The position numbers were made by a program, and so were the translations under genes. 64,000 bases of DNA, taken from positions 1 through 64,000 of the forward strand of contig CAYXIH010000004.1 in assembly GCA_964465155.1 (NCBI GenBank), given 5' to 3'. The notes under the pieces are model-generated. The model was given only the letters and a program-made list of their open reading frames with translations. It did no database searches and was not told the DNA's origin. Shown in pieces: positions 50,927-59,106 of this stretch. This stretch comes from Spiro-02 sp964465155. GTDB lineage: Bacteria; Spirochaetota; Spirochaetia; Sphaerochaetales; Sphaerochaetaceae. Numbering within the stretch: position 1 is the stretch's first letter; each line of letters opens with the position of its first letter.

Positions 50927-51601
50927 ATGCAAGCAATCATGGAGACGTCGTTCGACGCCTTGTATCTCACAACTGTAATTGTCATCGGAATTTGGATGTT
51001 GGCTCAGGCCAAGGGCAACTTCCAATATATTTTGTTCGGCATCATGGCCATCGTTTTGGGTTGTGGAGATGCATTTCACCTGGTTCCCCGTGCAATTGCA
51101 CTGTGCACCACGGGATTGGAGTCCTATACCTATCAGCTGGGGATGGGAAAGTTCATCACATCCATCACAATGACGGTATTCTACATCTTGCTCTATTACG
51201 TGTGGAAGCTCCGCTACAAGCAGACCAACACAAAGTCTTTGACGGCTTGGATGTACATACTCGCAGGAATACGTATTGCCTTGTGCCTGTTCCCTCAGAA
51301 CGGCTGGACCACCGCGTCGCCGTCCTTGACGTGGGGTATCCTGCGGAACATCCCGTTCGCAGCAATGGGCATCATCGTGATTGTCCTCTTCTACAAGAGT
51401 GCAAAAGAGACGAATGACCGTCCCTACCGCTTCATGTGGCTGACGATCGTATTGAGTTTTGCGTTCTATATCCCTGTGGTCCTGTGGGTCGACGTTATCC
51501 CTTGGTTGGGATTCCTGATGATCCCCAAAACTTGTGCATACGTATGGACCATCTGCATTGGTTTTGCAGATATGCTCCGTTCCCAAAAGAAATTACATTA
51601 G
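50927..51601 (+). CDS. Polytopic membrane protein of unknown function
   Basis: A 224-residue integral membrane protein with about seven predicted helices and short loops (starts near ALYLTTVIVIGIWMLAQA, ends near CAYVWTICIGFADML). No known family recognised by eye. ATG 50927 follows AAGGAAC; the longer frame upstream lacks a start signal. It is transcribed alone, divergently from the M28 peptidase. Confidence 0.7.
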   Translation: MQAIMETSFDALYLTTVIVIGIWMLAQAKGNFQYILFGIMAIVLGCGDAFHLVPRAIALCTTGLESYTYQLGMGKFITSITMTVFYILLYYVWKLRYKQTNTKSLTAWMYILAGIRIALCLFPQNGWTTASPSLTWGILRNIPFAAMGIIVIVLFYKSAKETNDRPYRFMWLTIVLSFAFYIPVVLWVDVIPWLGFLMIPKTCAYVWTICIGFADMLRSQKKLH

Positions 51602-51627
51602 GGTTGAAATTGTTGTGGCAGGATGAC

Positions 51628-51656
51628 TTGACAAAGAGTTGTCCTGTCACTATAGT
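51628..51656 (+). promoter_or_regulatory. Promoter of the tRNA cluster
   Basis: TTGACA (51628-51633), 17-nt spacer, TATAGT (51651-51656), 27 nt before the first tRNA. Confidence 0.85.
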
Positions 51657-51683
51657 AGTAACCCGACTGACAATCCGTCTAAT

Positions 51684-51768
51684 GGAGAGATGTCCGAGCG
51701 GTCGAAGGAGGCGGTCTTGAAAACCGTTGAGGCGAAAGTCTCCGGGGGTTCGAATCCCTCTCTCTCCG
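51684..51768 (+). tRNA. tRNA-Ser (anticodon TGA)
   Basis: Cloverleaf with acceptor GGAGAGA/TCTCTCC, anticodon loop CTTGAAA (anticodon TGA), a long variable arm typical of serine tRNAs and T arm GGGGGTTCGAATCCCTC. The CCA end is not encoded. Confidence 0.95.
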
Positions 51769-51798
51769 TTCGTTTGTTTTTTCTAGGCGTAGAGTCTT

Positions 51799-51885
51799 GG
51801 AGAGGTGCGAGAGTGGCCGAATCGGGCTCCCTGCTAAGGAGTTGACCTGGTAACGGGTCCGGGGGTTCGAATCCCCCCCTCTCCG
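51799..51885 (+). tRNA. tRNA-Ser (anticodon GCT)
   Basis: Acceptor GGAGAGG/CCTCTCC, anticodon stem-loop CTCC-CTGCTAA-GGAG (anticodon GCT), long variable arm, T loop TTCGAAT. Reads AGC and AGU. Confidence 0.95.
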
Positions 51886-51910
51886 ATTTGTTTTTTTGCA
51901 TTATGATGAT

Positions 51911-51984
51911 GAGACCATAGCTCAGCTGGATAGAGCATCAGTTTGCGGAACTGAGGGTCGGAGGTTCGAATCCTCTTGGTCTCG
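51911..51984 (+). tRNA. tRNA-Arg (anticodon GCG)
   Basis: A 74-nt class I cloverleaf. Acceptor GAGACCA/TGGTCTC, D arm GCTC/GAGC with A20, anticodon stem-loop TCAGT-TTGCGGA-ACTGA (positions 34-36 GCG), T stem GGAGG/CCTCT, discriminator G. GCG reads CGC and CGU. Most bacteria use ACG here, with A34 converted to inosine by TadA. Confidence 0.9.
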
Positions 51985-52000
51985 TATTTTGTAATCACCT

Positions 52001-52088
52001 GGAGAGATGTCCGAGTGGTCGAAGGAGACGGACTCGAAATCCGTTGTATCGTCTGACGGTACCGAGGGTTCGAATCCCTCTCTCTCCG
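52001..52088 (+). tRNA. tRNA-Ser (anticodon CGA)
   Basis: Acceptor GGAGAGA/TCTCTCC, anticodon loop CTCGAAA (anticodon CGA), long variable arm, T loop TTCGAAT. Closely similar to the TGA isoacceptor at 51684. Confidence 0.95.
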
Positions 52089-52126
52089 AATGACTCGGCT
52101 TTTTTATCAGGGGTGATTATCAAATT

Positions 52127-52212
52127 GGAGGGGTGTCCGAGTGGTCGAAGGTGCACGCTTGGAAGGCGTGTGTGCTCACAAGGCACCGAGGGTTCGAATC
52201 CCTCCCCCTCCG
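52127..52212 (+). tRNA. tRNA-Ser (anticodon GGA)
   Basis: Acceptor GGAGGGG/CCCCTCC, anticodon loop TTGGAAG (anticodon GGA), long variable arm, T loop TTCGAAT. A run of T residues follows. Confidence 0.95.
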
Positions 52213-52239
52213 CTTTTTTTATTCCCAGTGAGATAGATT

Positions 52240-52316
52240 CTGTGCTATTGATCGCCACCCAACCCCGTCAGGACCGGAAGGTAGCAGCGGCAAGTGGTTG
52301 GTCGATGAGCCACAGG
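52240..52316 (+). ncRNA. ffs: Signal recognition particle RNA (4.5S, small type)
   Basis: A single long hairpin. Outer stem CTGTG/CACAG, then ATTGATC/GGTCGAT and CCAC/GTGG, and the diagnostic domain IV apex: CAGGA opposite AGCAG, closing CC/GG and GGAA tetraloop at 52276-52279. It binds Ffh to form the minimal bacterial SRP. It follows tRNA-Ser(GGA) by 27 nt and may be co-transcribed. A weak hairpin plus T run (about 52312-52339) may end it. Exact ends are by folding only. Confidence 0.92.
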
Positions 52317-52438
52317 CGATTTATCTCCTGGGATTTTTTATGTCCTGCTACCCTTGGTCATCGTTCCCAAATGTCGTACTCTTGTCGTGCTGGAGCCTTC
52401 AGTTCCAAGCCAACACACCATATGACGAGGTTCATACC

Positions 52439-53242
52439 ATGGATATGATCAGGAAACTTGCAGATGCATTCAAGGCGATCCCTTCTATCTCATGCATGGT
52501 TTTGGCAGGTTCGCGCACGTGTGCAATCACAGACCAATACTCCGACTACGACATCTATGTCTATAGCAACACACCTGTCCCACGCCCCCAGCGGGAGCAG
52601 GCGATCAGGCAGCTTTCCGACGAATATACCGTTGGCAACAGCTTCTTCGAGGAAGGTGACGAATTCTTCTTCCCAGAGGATGGCAGGCGCATGGCCGTGG
52701 ACATCATGTACCGCGACTTCGGCTGGACTGACAATGAAGTGCAGTCGGTGTGGATACGCCACGAGGCTCGCTTGGGCTATACCACCTGCTTCATGCACAA
52801 CATTGGAACCTCCCAGATCCTCTTTGACAAGGATGGGAGGTTCACTGCGGTCCAGCAGACGGTACTGGGACCATACCCCGAGCAGTTGAGGACCAACATC
52901 ATTGAGAAGAACCACATCATGCTCAGGGGAGACCTTGAGGCCCCCTACCTGACCCAGATTGAGCTAGCTGTAGCTCGGCATGACCTGGTGAGCATGAACC
53001 ACCGCACGGCAGCCATGCTGGCAAGCTATTTCGATATCATCTTTGCGTTCAACAGACAGCTCCATCCGGGTGAGAAGAAGCTCATGGCCTATGCACAGCT
53101 GCTGTGCCCCAGCCTCCCGCGTGATTTCGAAACAGATGTCCATGCAGTATTGTCCAACACCGCATCGGAGGCACACCTCGTGGATGCGGTCACAACGCTC
53201 CTGGACCACCTGGACGAGCTATTGGCAACAGAGGCTAGGTAA
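52439..53242 (+). CDS. Nucleotidyltransferase with DUF4037-like C-terminus
   Basis: A 267-residue protein. The N-terminal nucleotidyltransferase fold has the minimal motif VLAGSRTCAITDQYSDYDIYVY (GS then DxD, residues about 20-41), with a third Asp likely in MAVDIMY. The C-terminal half is helical with MLRGDL and TAAMLASYFDIIFAFNRQLH, as in DUF4037-type enzymes related to aminoglycoside adenylyltransferases. Substrate unknown. ATG 52439 follows GAGG; the longer frame enters the SRP RNA and is rejected. Its last 8 bp overlap the convergent barrel-protein gene. Confidence 0.8.
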   Translation: MDMIRKLADAFKAIPSISCMVLAGSRTCAITDQYSDYDIYVYSNTPVPRPQREQAIRQLSDEYTVGNSFFEEGDEFFFPEDGRRMAVDIMYRDFGWTDNEVQSVWIRHEARLGYTTCFMHNIGTSQILFDKDGRFTAVQQTVLGPYPEQLRTNIIEKNHIMLRGDLEAPYLTQIELAVARHDLVSMNHRTAAMLASYFDIIFAFNRQLHPGEKKLMAYAQLLCPSLPRDFETDVHAVLSNTASEAHLVDAVTTLLDHLDELLATEAR

Positions 53243-54311
53243 TCGAGACACCAACAGACAGGTAGGTACTCCGTTTCCAGAAGAAGTTGAGCAAGGGGAA
53301 ACGCCCGTCATGGTAGGAGACTTCCAAGGCGAGCGACTTGCCTGCACCTATGTTGGTGATAGCTACACCGAGCATCACATCCCATTCAATCTCCCAATCG
53401 GATGTGTCGTCCGTAGGGGTAAGGGTATGCTTGGTCTGCCCATCCTGATGGAACTTCATCTCCAGGTTCCCATAGACCTTGTATTTCTCCAAGAACGGAT
53501 ACTGCAGATGCACATCCAGCTGCAGGATATAGGCACCATAGCCAGAACCATAGGGTCCCCTGACTGCCCATTGGCCATTTCCCCTGTCCGGTGTCGCATC
53601 ACCAGTTGATGTGACCACCCAGTCGGGCTGGTGGAAATAGGGCTCCCACCATGAAGTCTTCAGGGGCAGCATCGCGGAGAAATAGACCTGGGCATATGTG
53701 CACCCGTCATAGCCCAAGGCGAGCTCAAGCATATTGTCACGGGTATAGGCCACCGACTCATACGTGTCGGGGCCCCCCTTCCTGTTGATTGCCTCCTGGA
53801 GGATCTCATCACCGGTATGGCCAGAATAGTGCTTCAGGCCAACCTTGGTGACGAACATATCCATGATCCTCGCTTCCCCTCCAAAGAAGAACGTCCCGTC
53901 GAACCCGACCAAGGCAGTTCCCCCTTGCATGGCAAATACGGAGTTCAGGGAGGCCTGCAGTACAACATCGGCCATACAGTACTCTTCCCATCCCATGCGC
54001 AGGATCGAAATACCGGTTCCCAGACGGAGATTGAGGAACTGGTTGGACTTGGCGCTCCATGGGCGGTACTCCAACAGCTCATATCGGCCTGCATCTGTGG
54101 CTGGGACTGACGTATTCTCCATCAGGACATTGTTTCCCTGCGGGTCGCTGGAAAACTGCTGGAGGAACTTCAGGGCGCTAGTATAGGAGAACGGATCACC
54201 CTGCATTGGTGGGTACATGGGATTCAATGGCCCAAAGCTAAAGCGAAACGATGCGGATGCAGATGCCATGCACACGACAACAACCAGAATGACGACGAGC
54301 ACTCTTTTCAT
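53235..54311 (-). CDS. Predicted outer-membrane beta-barrel protein (first of pair)
   Basis: A 358-residue exported protein. Signal peptide 1-20 (LVVILVVVVCMASASA). The mature part has many alternating aromatic/polar strands and closes with an amphipathic strand (TYLSVGVSIT), suggesting an outer-membrane beta-barrel. Conserved with its neighbour: SVFAMQGGTALVGFDGTFFFGGE, HYSGHTGDE, and YHDGRFPLLNFF. The His/Asp/Gly segments recall DUF1207-type proteins. Function unknown. It follows the paralogue on the same strand. Confidence 0.7.
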   Translation of the reverse strand: MKRVLVVILVVVVCMASASASFRFSFGPLNPMYPPMQGDPFSYTSALKFLQQFSSDPQGNNVLMENTSVPATDAGRYELLEYRPWSAKSNQFLNLRLGTGISILRMGWEEYCMADVVLQASLNSVFAMQGGTALVGFDGTFFFGGEARIMDMFVTKVGLKHYSGHTGDEILQEAINRKGGPDTYESVAYTRDNMLELALGYDGCTYAQVYFSAMLPLKTSWWEPYFHQPDWVVTSTGDATPDRGNGQWAVRGPYGSGYGAYILQLDVHLQYPFLEKYKVYGNLEMKFHQDGQTKHTLTPTDDTSDWEIEWDVMLGVAITNIGAGKSLALEVSYHDGRFPLLNFFWKRSTYLSVGVSIT

Positions 54312-54330
54312 GGATTCACCCCTGTTCGGA

Positions 54331-55479
54331 TCAGATTGTCACCGTCACCCCGAAGGAGAAGTAACGGGTATGCTGGAAGAAGTAGTTGAGCAACGGGAAC
54401 CGTCCGTCATGGTATCCAACCTCAATCGTGAAGTCGGGCATATAGGGGAGTTCCTCAAGGCTCAGGCCGACGGTGACGGTATGCTCCATGTCCCACGGCC
54501 AGTCCTGCATGTACTGCAACGTCGCCAAGTCGATCTTCCCATCCTGGTGCAGCTGCATGTCCCAGGCAACATAGGCACACCCCACATAGGGGATGGGCAC
54601 CTGTGCCTCGGCACCGATACCGATCCTCCAGCCCTTGTATGACGACGGGTAGGCGTTGTTGTTGTGACCTCCGAGCCCTTCCTGCCCATAGATATATCCT
54701 GAGAGAGGCAGCCCATACCCTGGATCCTTCTCGCTGGTATCCTTCAGGGCATCGGCAGGAACATGGGCAGCGGGCCGTATCCAACCTACGTGCATCGGCA
54801 ATTCTGCCTCAACCAGCACCTTGAAGTACTGAACTGGTTCATAGGAGATGTCAAACAGGTAGGAGTTGTTGCGGGTATACTCTGTGATCCCACTATATTC
54901 CCCCACACCGTTTCCGGCAGTATTTCGCTCCATGAACCCATAGAGGGCTTCGTCTCCCCAGTGCCCGGAGAAGTGGTGCACTCCAAAACGGAATGTCAGC
55001 TGCTCAAACAGCTGGAGAGAAACACCTCCCCCATACATACCGTCGAATCCCAGGACATCGACTCCACCATAGGCTCCGAATACCGTGTTCAGGCCACCAT
55101 GGACATACCCCTCGATAGCGACAATATCCTTGTACTGGAACCGAAGCAACCCGAAGTTGACCGCCGCCTTGAGGTTCCAGTAGGTATGGTGGGATGCATC
55201 GACATCCCTGAACGGAAGACGCACGTAGCCTCCTTTCCCATCATTTGCGGCGGTACTGGTTGCCAGGATATCTGTTGGAAGATATTGGGAATCCTGTGGT
55301 GCGCTGAAATACCGGAACGCAACGTTGTTGGCCAAGGGATAGGCACGGCTCTCCTTGTACAGGGGATCCATCGGCGCGGGAATGAATGAGAATCCGGCAC
55401 CAAGGTCAATGGCGGCGGAAACACTACAGGCGCACAAGAGTACGCCGAACAACAGAGCAATACGACGTATACCTTTCAT
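54331..55479 (-). CDS. Predicted outer-membrane beta-barrel protein (second of pair)
   Basis: A 382-residue exported protein, paralogous to the gene at 53235. Signal peptide about 1-22 (IALLFGVLLCACSVSA). Shared segments are NTVFGAYGGVDVLGFDGMYG, HHFSGHWGDEAL and YHDGRFPLLNYFF. It ends in a barrel-like terminal strand (RYFSFGVTVTI). An N-terminal Cys (CACSVSA) lies within the signal peptide but does not form a clear lipobox. ATG 55479 is used. The two genes are 19 nt apart and probably co-transcribed. Confidence 0.7.
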   Translation of the reverse strand: MKGIRRIALLFGVLLCACSVSAAIDLGAGFSFIPAPMDPLYKESRAYPLANNVAFRYFSAPQDSQYLPTDILATSTAANDGKGGYVRLPFRDVDASHHTYWNLKAAVNFGLLRFQYKDIVAIEGYVHGGLNTVFGAYGGVDVLGFDGMYGGGVSLQLFEQLTFRFGVHHFSGHWGDEALYGFMERNTAGNGVGEYSGITEYTRNNSYLFDISYEPVQYFKVLVEAELPMHVGWIRPAAHVPADALKDTSEKDPGYGLPLSGYIYGQEGLGGHNNNAYPSSYKGWRIGIGAEAQVPIPYVGCAYVAWDMQLHQDGKIDLATLQYMQDWPWDMEHTVTVGLSLEELPYMPDFTIEVGYHDGRFPLLNYFFQHTRYFSFGVTVTI

Positions 55480-55602
55480 GTTGAAACTGTACCCCCATTT
55501 TCCCAACAACAACAGAAAAAAGTATCGTCAGGTGAAAAGTCAGGCTTGTTGTCCGCAACGGCTGGGGTATGCTATACTTCCTTCACCCAAAGGAGTCCGT
55601 AC

Positions 55603-57297
55603 ATGGCTTATGAAGTGACGGCGACACGAAAGCGCCCTCAGGCGTTCGACACCCTCGTCGGGCAGGAATTCGTCGTCTCGACGATCACCAATGCAATCGA
55701 GCAGGGGCACATCGCCCATGCATATCTCTTTTCCGGACCCAGAGGGGTCGGAAAGACTACCTCCGCCAGAATCCTGGCCAAGGCGCTGAACTGCGTCCAT
55801 GGCCCCACGTCGCATCCATGCGGGGAGTGCGAGAACTGTAGGGAGATCACACAAGGCAACAGCATGGACGTCATTGAAATCGACGGTGCCAGCAACACTT
55901 CGGTCAACGACATCCGCACGATCAAGGACGAAGTTCTCTTCCCTCCGCAGAGCAGCCGCTACAAAATCTATATCATCGACGAAGTGCACATGCTCTCGAC
56001 CAGTGCGTTCAACGCGCTGCTGAAGACCATCGAGGAACCCCCTGCGTACGTCATTTTCATCTTCGCCACCACGGAGACGCAGAAGGTTCCCGCCACGATC
56101 CGCTCACGTTGCCAGCAGTTCCATTTCCAGCTCCTCACGTTGGACACGATCAAGGAACGGCTTGCTTCCGCTGCAGCAGACATTGGTGCGACAGCAGACG
56201 ATGATGCCCTCTTCTGGATCGCCAAGGAGGCTACGGGGTCCATGCGTGACGCATATACCCTCTTTGACCAGGTAGTCTCATTCTCAAACGGTCATATCAC
56301 CCTTGCGCAGATCCAAGATAAGCTGGGGCTCGTAGGAATCGACCAGACATCCGCGATCCTCACCTGCTTGCTGCACGGTGACCGTGAAGGTGCCTTCAAT
56401 ACCCTGGAGGCTATTCTGGGAAGCGGTGTGTCGGTCGAGCAATGCATCAAGGACTTTACCCAATATTTCAGGACGCTGCTGTTGATGAAGAGCGGTATCC
56501 ACAATGAGGATATCCTTGGGGAACAACCCCAGAGGTTCCCCCGTGAAATATTGGATGCATATTCGGAAGAACAGATATCTGCGGCATTGGAACTGTTTTT
56601 GAAGCTCTATCGGGAGATCAGGTATTCGGTGAATCCACGCTTTGAGCTTGAGCTGGCCGTCCAACGGCTGTCTACCCTGCAGTTCCTGGTCTCACCCATC
56701 GTGCTCATGGAGCAGCTGGCCCGGATGAAGAACGACTTGGTCAACGGAAAGATTTCCCCAACCAACGAGGCTCTTGCCCAGATCCAAGTCCCTCCCCCTC
56801 CCAGACAGGCCCCGGCAGCCCCTCCCGTAACCGCGCGCGAGCGTGTTGCCGCCCCGCAGCAGGTTGTCCAGCCGGTGGCTTCACAACCAGTTGCCGAGGC
56901 ACAGCCCCAGCAGGTAGTGATCGGACGCCCACAGGAGAGCAAGCCTGTACACCGTCCCCTGACGATGAACGACATTGACCCCCTGGCCAAGGTCGCAAAA
57001 GAGACCAACCCGGCAGTTGGGCGTCTCATTCCGCAGATAGTAGGAATCGAGGAACAGGATGATTGCCTGACGATACGCTTTCCCAATACATTCTGCATAG
57101 CGCAGGCCAAAGACGAGAACACGGCATTCCGCAAGGTCATTGAGGCCTTCAACGGATTCACCGGCCAACTGAAGTTCGAGGGGTTGGCCAACCAGCAGTC
57201 CCAGCAAACACAGCAGCGGCTGGACGATACTGCCTTTGGCGTGGCCAAGCTGTTCAGAGGAACGGTCATGCAGGCAAAAGGAAAGGAACAACAATGA
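55603..57297 (+). CDS. dnaX: DNA polymerase III subunit gamma/tau
   Basis: A 564-residue clamp-loader subunit. AAA+ domain with Walker A SGPRGVGKTT, a zinc module with Cys in ALNCVHGPTSHPCGECENC, Walker B IIDEVHML, sensor 1 ATTETQKVPATIRSRC, then domain III and a Pro/Gln-rich linker (about 400-460) and a C-terminal domain. No obvious slippery heptamer for a short gamma form was seen. ATG 55603 follows AAAGGAG. A good -10 (TATACT) precedes it. It is the first gene of dnaX-ybaB-recR. Confidence 0.97.
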   Translation: MAYEVTATRKRPQAFDTLVGQEFVVSTITNAIEQGHIAHAYLFSGPRGVGKTTSARILAKALNCVHGPTSHPCGECENCREITQGNSMDVIEIDGASNTSVNDIRTIKDEVLFPPQSSRYKIYIIDEVHMLSTSAFNALLKTIEEPPAYVIFIFATTETQKVPATIRSRCQQFHFQLLTLDTIKERLASAAADIGATADDDALFWIAKEATGSMRDAYTLFDQVVSFSNGHITLAQIQDKLGLVGIDQTSAILTCLLHGDREGAFNTLEAILGSGVSVEQCIKDFTQYFRTLLLMKSGIHNEDILGEQPQRFPREILDAYSEEQISAALELFLKLYREIRYSVNPRFELELAVQRLSTLQFLVSPIVLMEQLARMKNDLVNGKISPTNEALAQIQVPPPPRQAPAAPPVTARERVAAPQQVVQPVASQPVAEAQPQQVVIGRPQESKPVHRPLTMNDIDPLAKVAKETNPAVGRLIPQIVGIEEQDDCLTIRFPNTFCIAQAKDENTAFRKVIEAFNGFTGQLKFEGLANQQSQQTQQRLDDTAFGVAKLFRGTVMQAKGKEQQ

Positions 57298-57620
57298 ACC
57301 CATTTGAGTTGATCAAGAACGCACAGAAGATCCAGGAAAAAGTCGAGCAGATGAAACGGGATCTTGCTGCAAAAAGCTTTACCGGCACATCGGGTGCAGG
57401 TATGGTCCAGGTCGTGATGAACGGCCAGCAGGACATCCTCTCGGTCAAGATTTCCCCGGAGATCGTAGATCCGGCAGATGTCCAGACGCTGGAGGTGCTG
57501 CTCGCATCAGCGGTGAACAATGCCCACGCACAGGTACAGCAATACCTCACAGAGCAGGCACAGCAGCAGGGTGCAGACCTCGGACTGGGTGACCTGATGA
57601 AGGGTGGATTCCCACAATGA
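57294..57620 (+). CDS. ybaB: YbaB/EbfC nucleoid-associated protein
   Basis: A 108-residue DNA-binding protein. FELIKNAQKIQEKVEQMKRD is the N-terminal helix; VQVVMNGQQDILSVKISPEI is the family core. It overlaps dnaX by 4 bp and recR by 4 bp, the usual conserved gene order. Confidence 0.96.
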   Translation: MNPFELIKNAQKIQEKVEQMKRDLAAKSFTGTSGAGMVQVVMNGQQDILSVKISPEIVDPADVQTLEVLLASAVNNAHAQVQQYLTEQAQQQGADLGLGDLMKGGFPQ

Positions 57621-58207
57621 CCGCATTGGAACAGCTTGCCCGGGACCTTTCAAGGCTCCCGGGTATCGGCCCCAAGAGCGCATCTCGCCTAGCATATCAC
57701 CTCATCAAGACCGACAGTGCCTACAATGAGCAACTGGCTGCAGATATCGCCCATATCCAGGATATTGTATTCGCATGCCCACAATGCGGCAGCTATACCG
57801 AGACCGATCCATGCCCTGTATGTGCAGACCCGTCACGGGACAGGAGCCTGCTGTGCATCGTGGAGCAACCACAGGATGTGGTGACCATCTCTGCTTCCGG
57901 TGCCTTCGATGGGCTATTTCATGTATTGGGTGGTGCGATCAGCCCATTGGATGGCATCGGACCGGAGAAACTCAGCTTTGCGAAGATGTTGCAGCGCATC
58001 AAGGAAGGGTCATTCCAGGAGATCATCATTGCGACCAACCCCACCGAGGAAGGTGATACCACTGCGCTGTATATCCGCCATCTCCTCAAGGGCCGTCCCG
58101 ACTTGTCCATTACGCGGCTGGCCTCAGGCCTCCCCATCGGAGGGGACTTGGAGTATGCGGACAGGCTGACCCTTGCACGCTCGCTTCGGGGCAGGATCAA
58201 GTTCTAG
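57617..58207 (+). CDS. recR: Recombination mediator RecR
   Basis: A 196-residue protein with the helix-hairpin-helix (LSRLPGIGPKSASRLAYHLI), four-Cys zinc finger (FACPQCGSYTETDPCPVC), Toprim domain (LCIVEQPQDVVTI, TNPTEEGDTTALYI) and a C-terminal SGLPIGGDLEYADRLTLARS. It loads RecA at gaps with RecFO. Length and order are standard. Confidence 0.98.
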   Translation: MTALEQLARDLSRLPGIGPKSASRLAYHLIKTDSAYNEQLAADIAHIQDIVFACPQCGSYTETDPCPVCADPSRDRSLLCIVEQPQDVVTISASGAFDGLFHVLGGAISPLDGIGPEKLSFAKMLQRIKEGSFQEIIIATNPTEEGDTTALYIRHLLKGRPDLSITRLASGLPIGGDLEYADRLTLARSLRGRIKF

Positions 58208-58234
58208 CAGGGTCTCCAAGAGATAGTACGGAGC

Positions 58235-58279
58235 AAAAAAAAGCCATATCGGCAATTCTTGCATGATTTGCCGATATGG
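58235..58279 (-). terminator. Terminator between recR and the DnaJ/TerB gene
   Basis: CCATATCGGCAA (58244-58255) pairs with TTGCCGATATGG (58268-58279). On the minus strand eight T residues follow, so it is a strong terminator for the gene at 58303; in the plus direction it may also help end recR. Confidence 0.92.
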
Positions 58280-58302
58280 TTGGTGTTTGCTTGTTCACAA
58301 GC

Positions 58303-59094
58303 TTACTTCATGTTCCGTTCTTTCTTGATTTCCTCGTAGGCACCCTGTATCTCACGGAACTTCTCCGTTGCATATTTGGTGAACTCTTCCGGCAGTCCCT
58401 TGCTGGCGACAGTGTCGGGATGGAACTCGATGCTCATCTTCCGGTAGGCATGCTTGACGTCATCATCGCTTGCATTGGGAGTCAGGCCAAGGACCGAATA
58501 GGCCTTGGTCGTGGCGGATGACGTGCCATATTGCCGGGCAATGCTGTCCATGATCGAATCGGAGAGATGGAATAGTTTCCCTGCCCGATGGATCATGTCA
58601 TTCTCCTGGCGGTTGACCGCTCCATCTGCTGCCGCCACGCGGTAGAAGATATCGATCATCAGCTGCAGGAGCGCAGGCTCCTGTGAGAAATTCTGATAGA
58701 ACTGCGTGGCGAACTGGTCGAATGTCCCACCACCTTGCAATGCTGCATTGAACACCCGCATTGCTGCGATCTTTCCATTGGCATCGAGGTGGAAGTCCCG
58801 GTCGATCGTCTCCTCGATCTTGTGGCGCTCGGCCTGGGAGACTTGCCCGTCGCACGAGGCAAGGCGAGCCAGCATTGAGAATGCACCGACAAAGAAGAGC
58901 ATCTGCGTCTGGTCTGCACCTTGTGCCATTGTGCTCGAACCAAAGAACATCCCCTGCTGCCGGTTTCCTGCCTGGTGGCTGAATTCACCGGCCTTGTCGA
59001 ACATGTGCCCGAAAGCGGCACCTGCAATCATGCCAAGCGGTCCCCCGAACATGAATCCGAGGGTACCGCCGATTATCTTGCCAAACCAACCCAT
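58303..59094 (-). CDS. DjlA-like protein (TerB and J domains)
   Basis: A 263-residue protein. The N-terminus is Gly-rich and hydrophobic (GKIIGGTLGFMFGGPLGMIAGAAFGHMF, split across about 5-32), likely membrane-associated. A TerB-like helical domain follows (about 60-180) with LARLASCDGQVSQAERHKIE and YRVAAADGAVNRQENDMI. The C-terminal J domain (about 195-263) has AYRKMSIEFHPD, with the HPD that activates DnaK. The build matches DjlA. The gene starts 13 nt after the upstream glycosidase gene ends. Confidence 0.88.
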   Translation of the reverse strand: MGWFGKIIGGTLGFMFGGPLGMIAGAAFGHMFDKAGEFSHQAGNRQQGMFFGSSTMAQGADQTQMLFFVGAFSMLARLASCDGQVSQAERHKIEETIDRDFHLDANGKIAAMRVFNAALQGGGTFDQFATQFYQNFSQEPALLQLMIDIFYRVAAADGAVNRQENDMIHRAGKLFHLSDSIMDSIARQYGTSSATTKAYSVLGLTPNASDDDVKHAYRKMSIEFHPDTVASKGLPEEFTKYATEKFREIQGAYEEIKKERNMK

Positions 59095-59106
59095 AATTAC
59101 CTGCTG

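Noticed and set aside
56700..57000. Programmed frameshift site in dnaX
   Set aside because: No A-rich slippery heptamer with a downstream stem was seen in the linker region.
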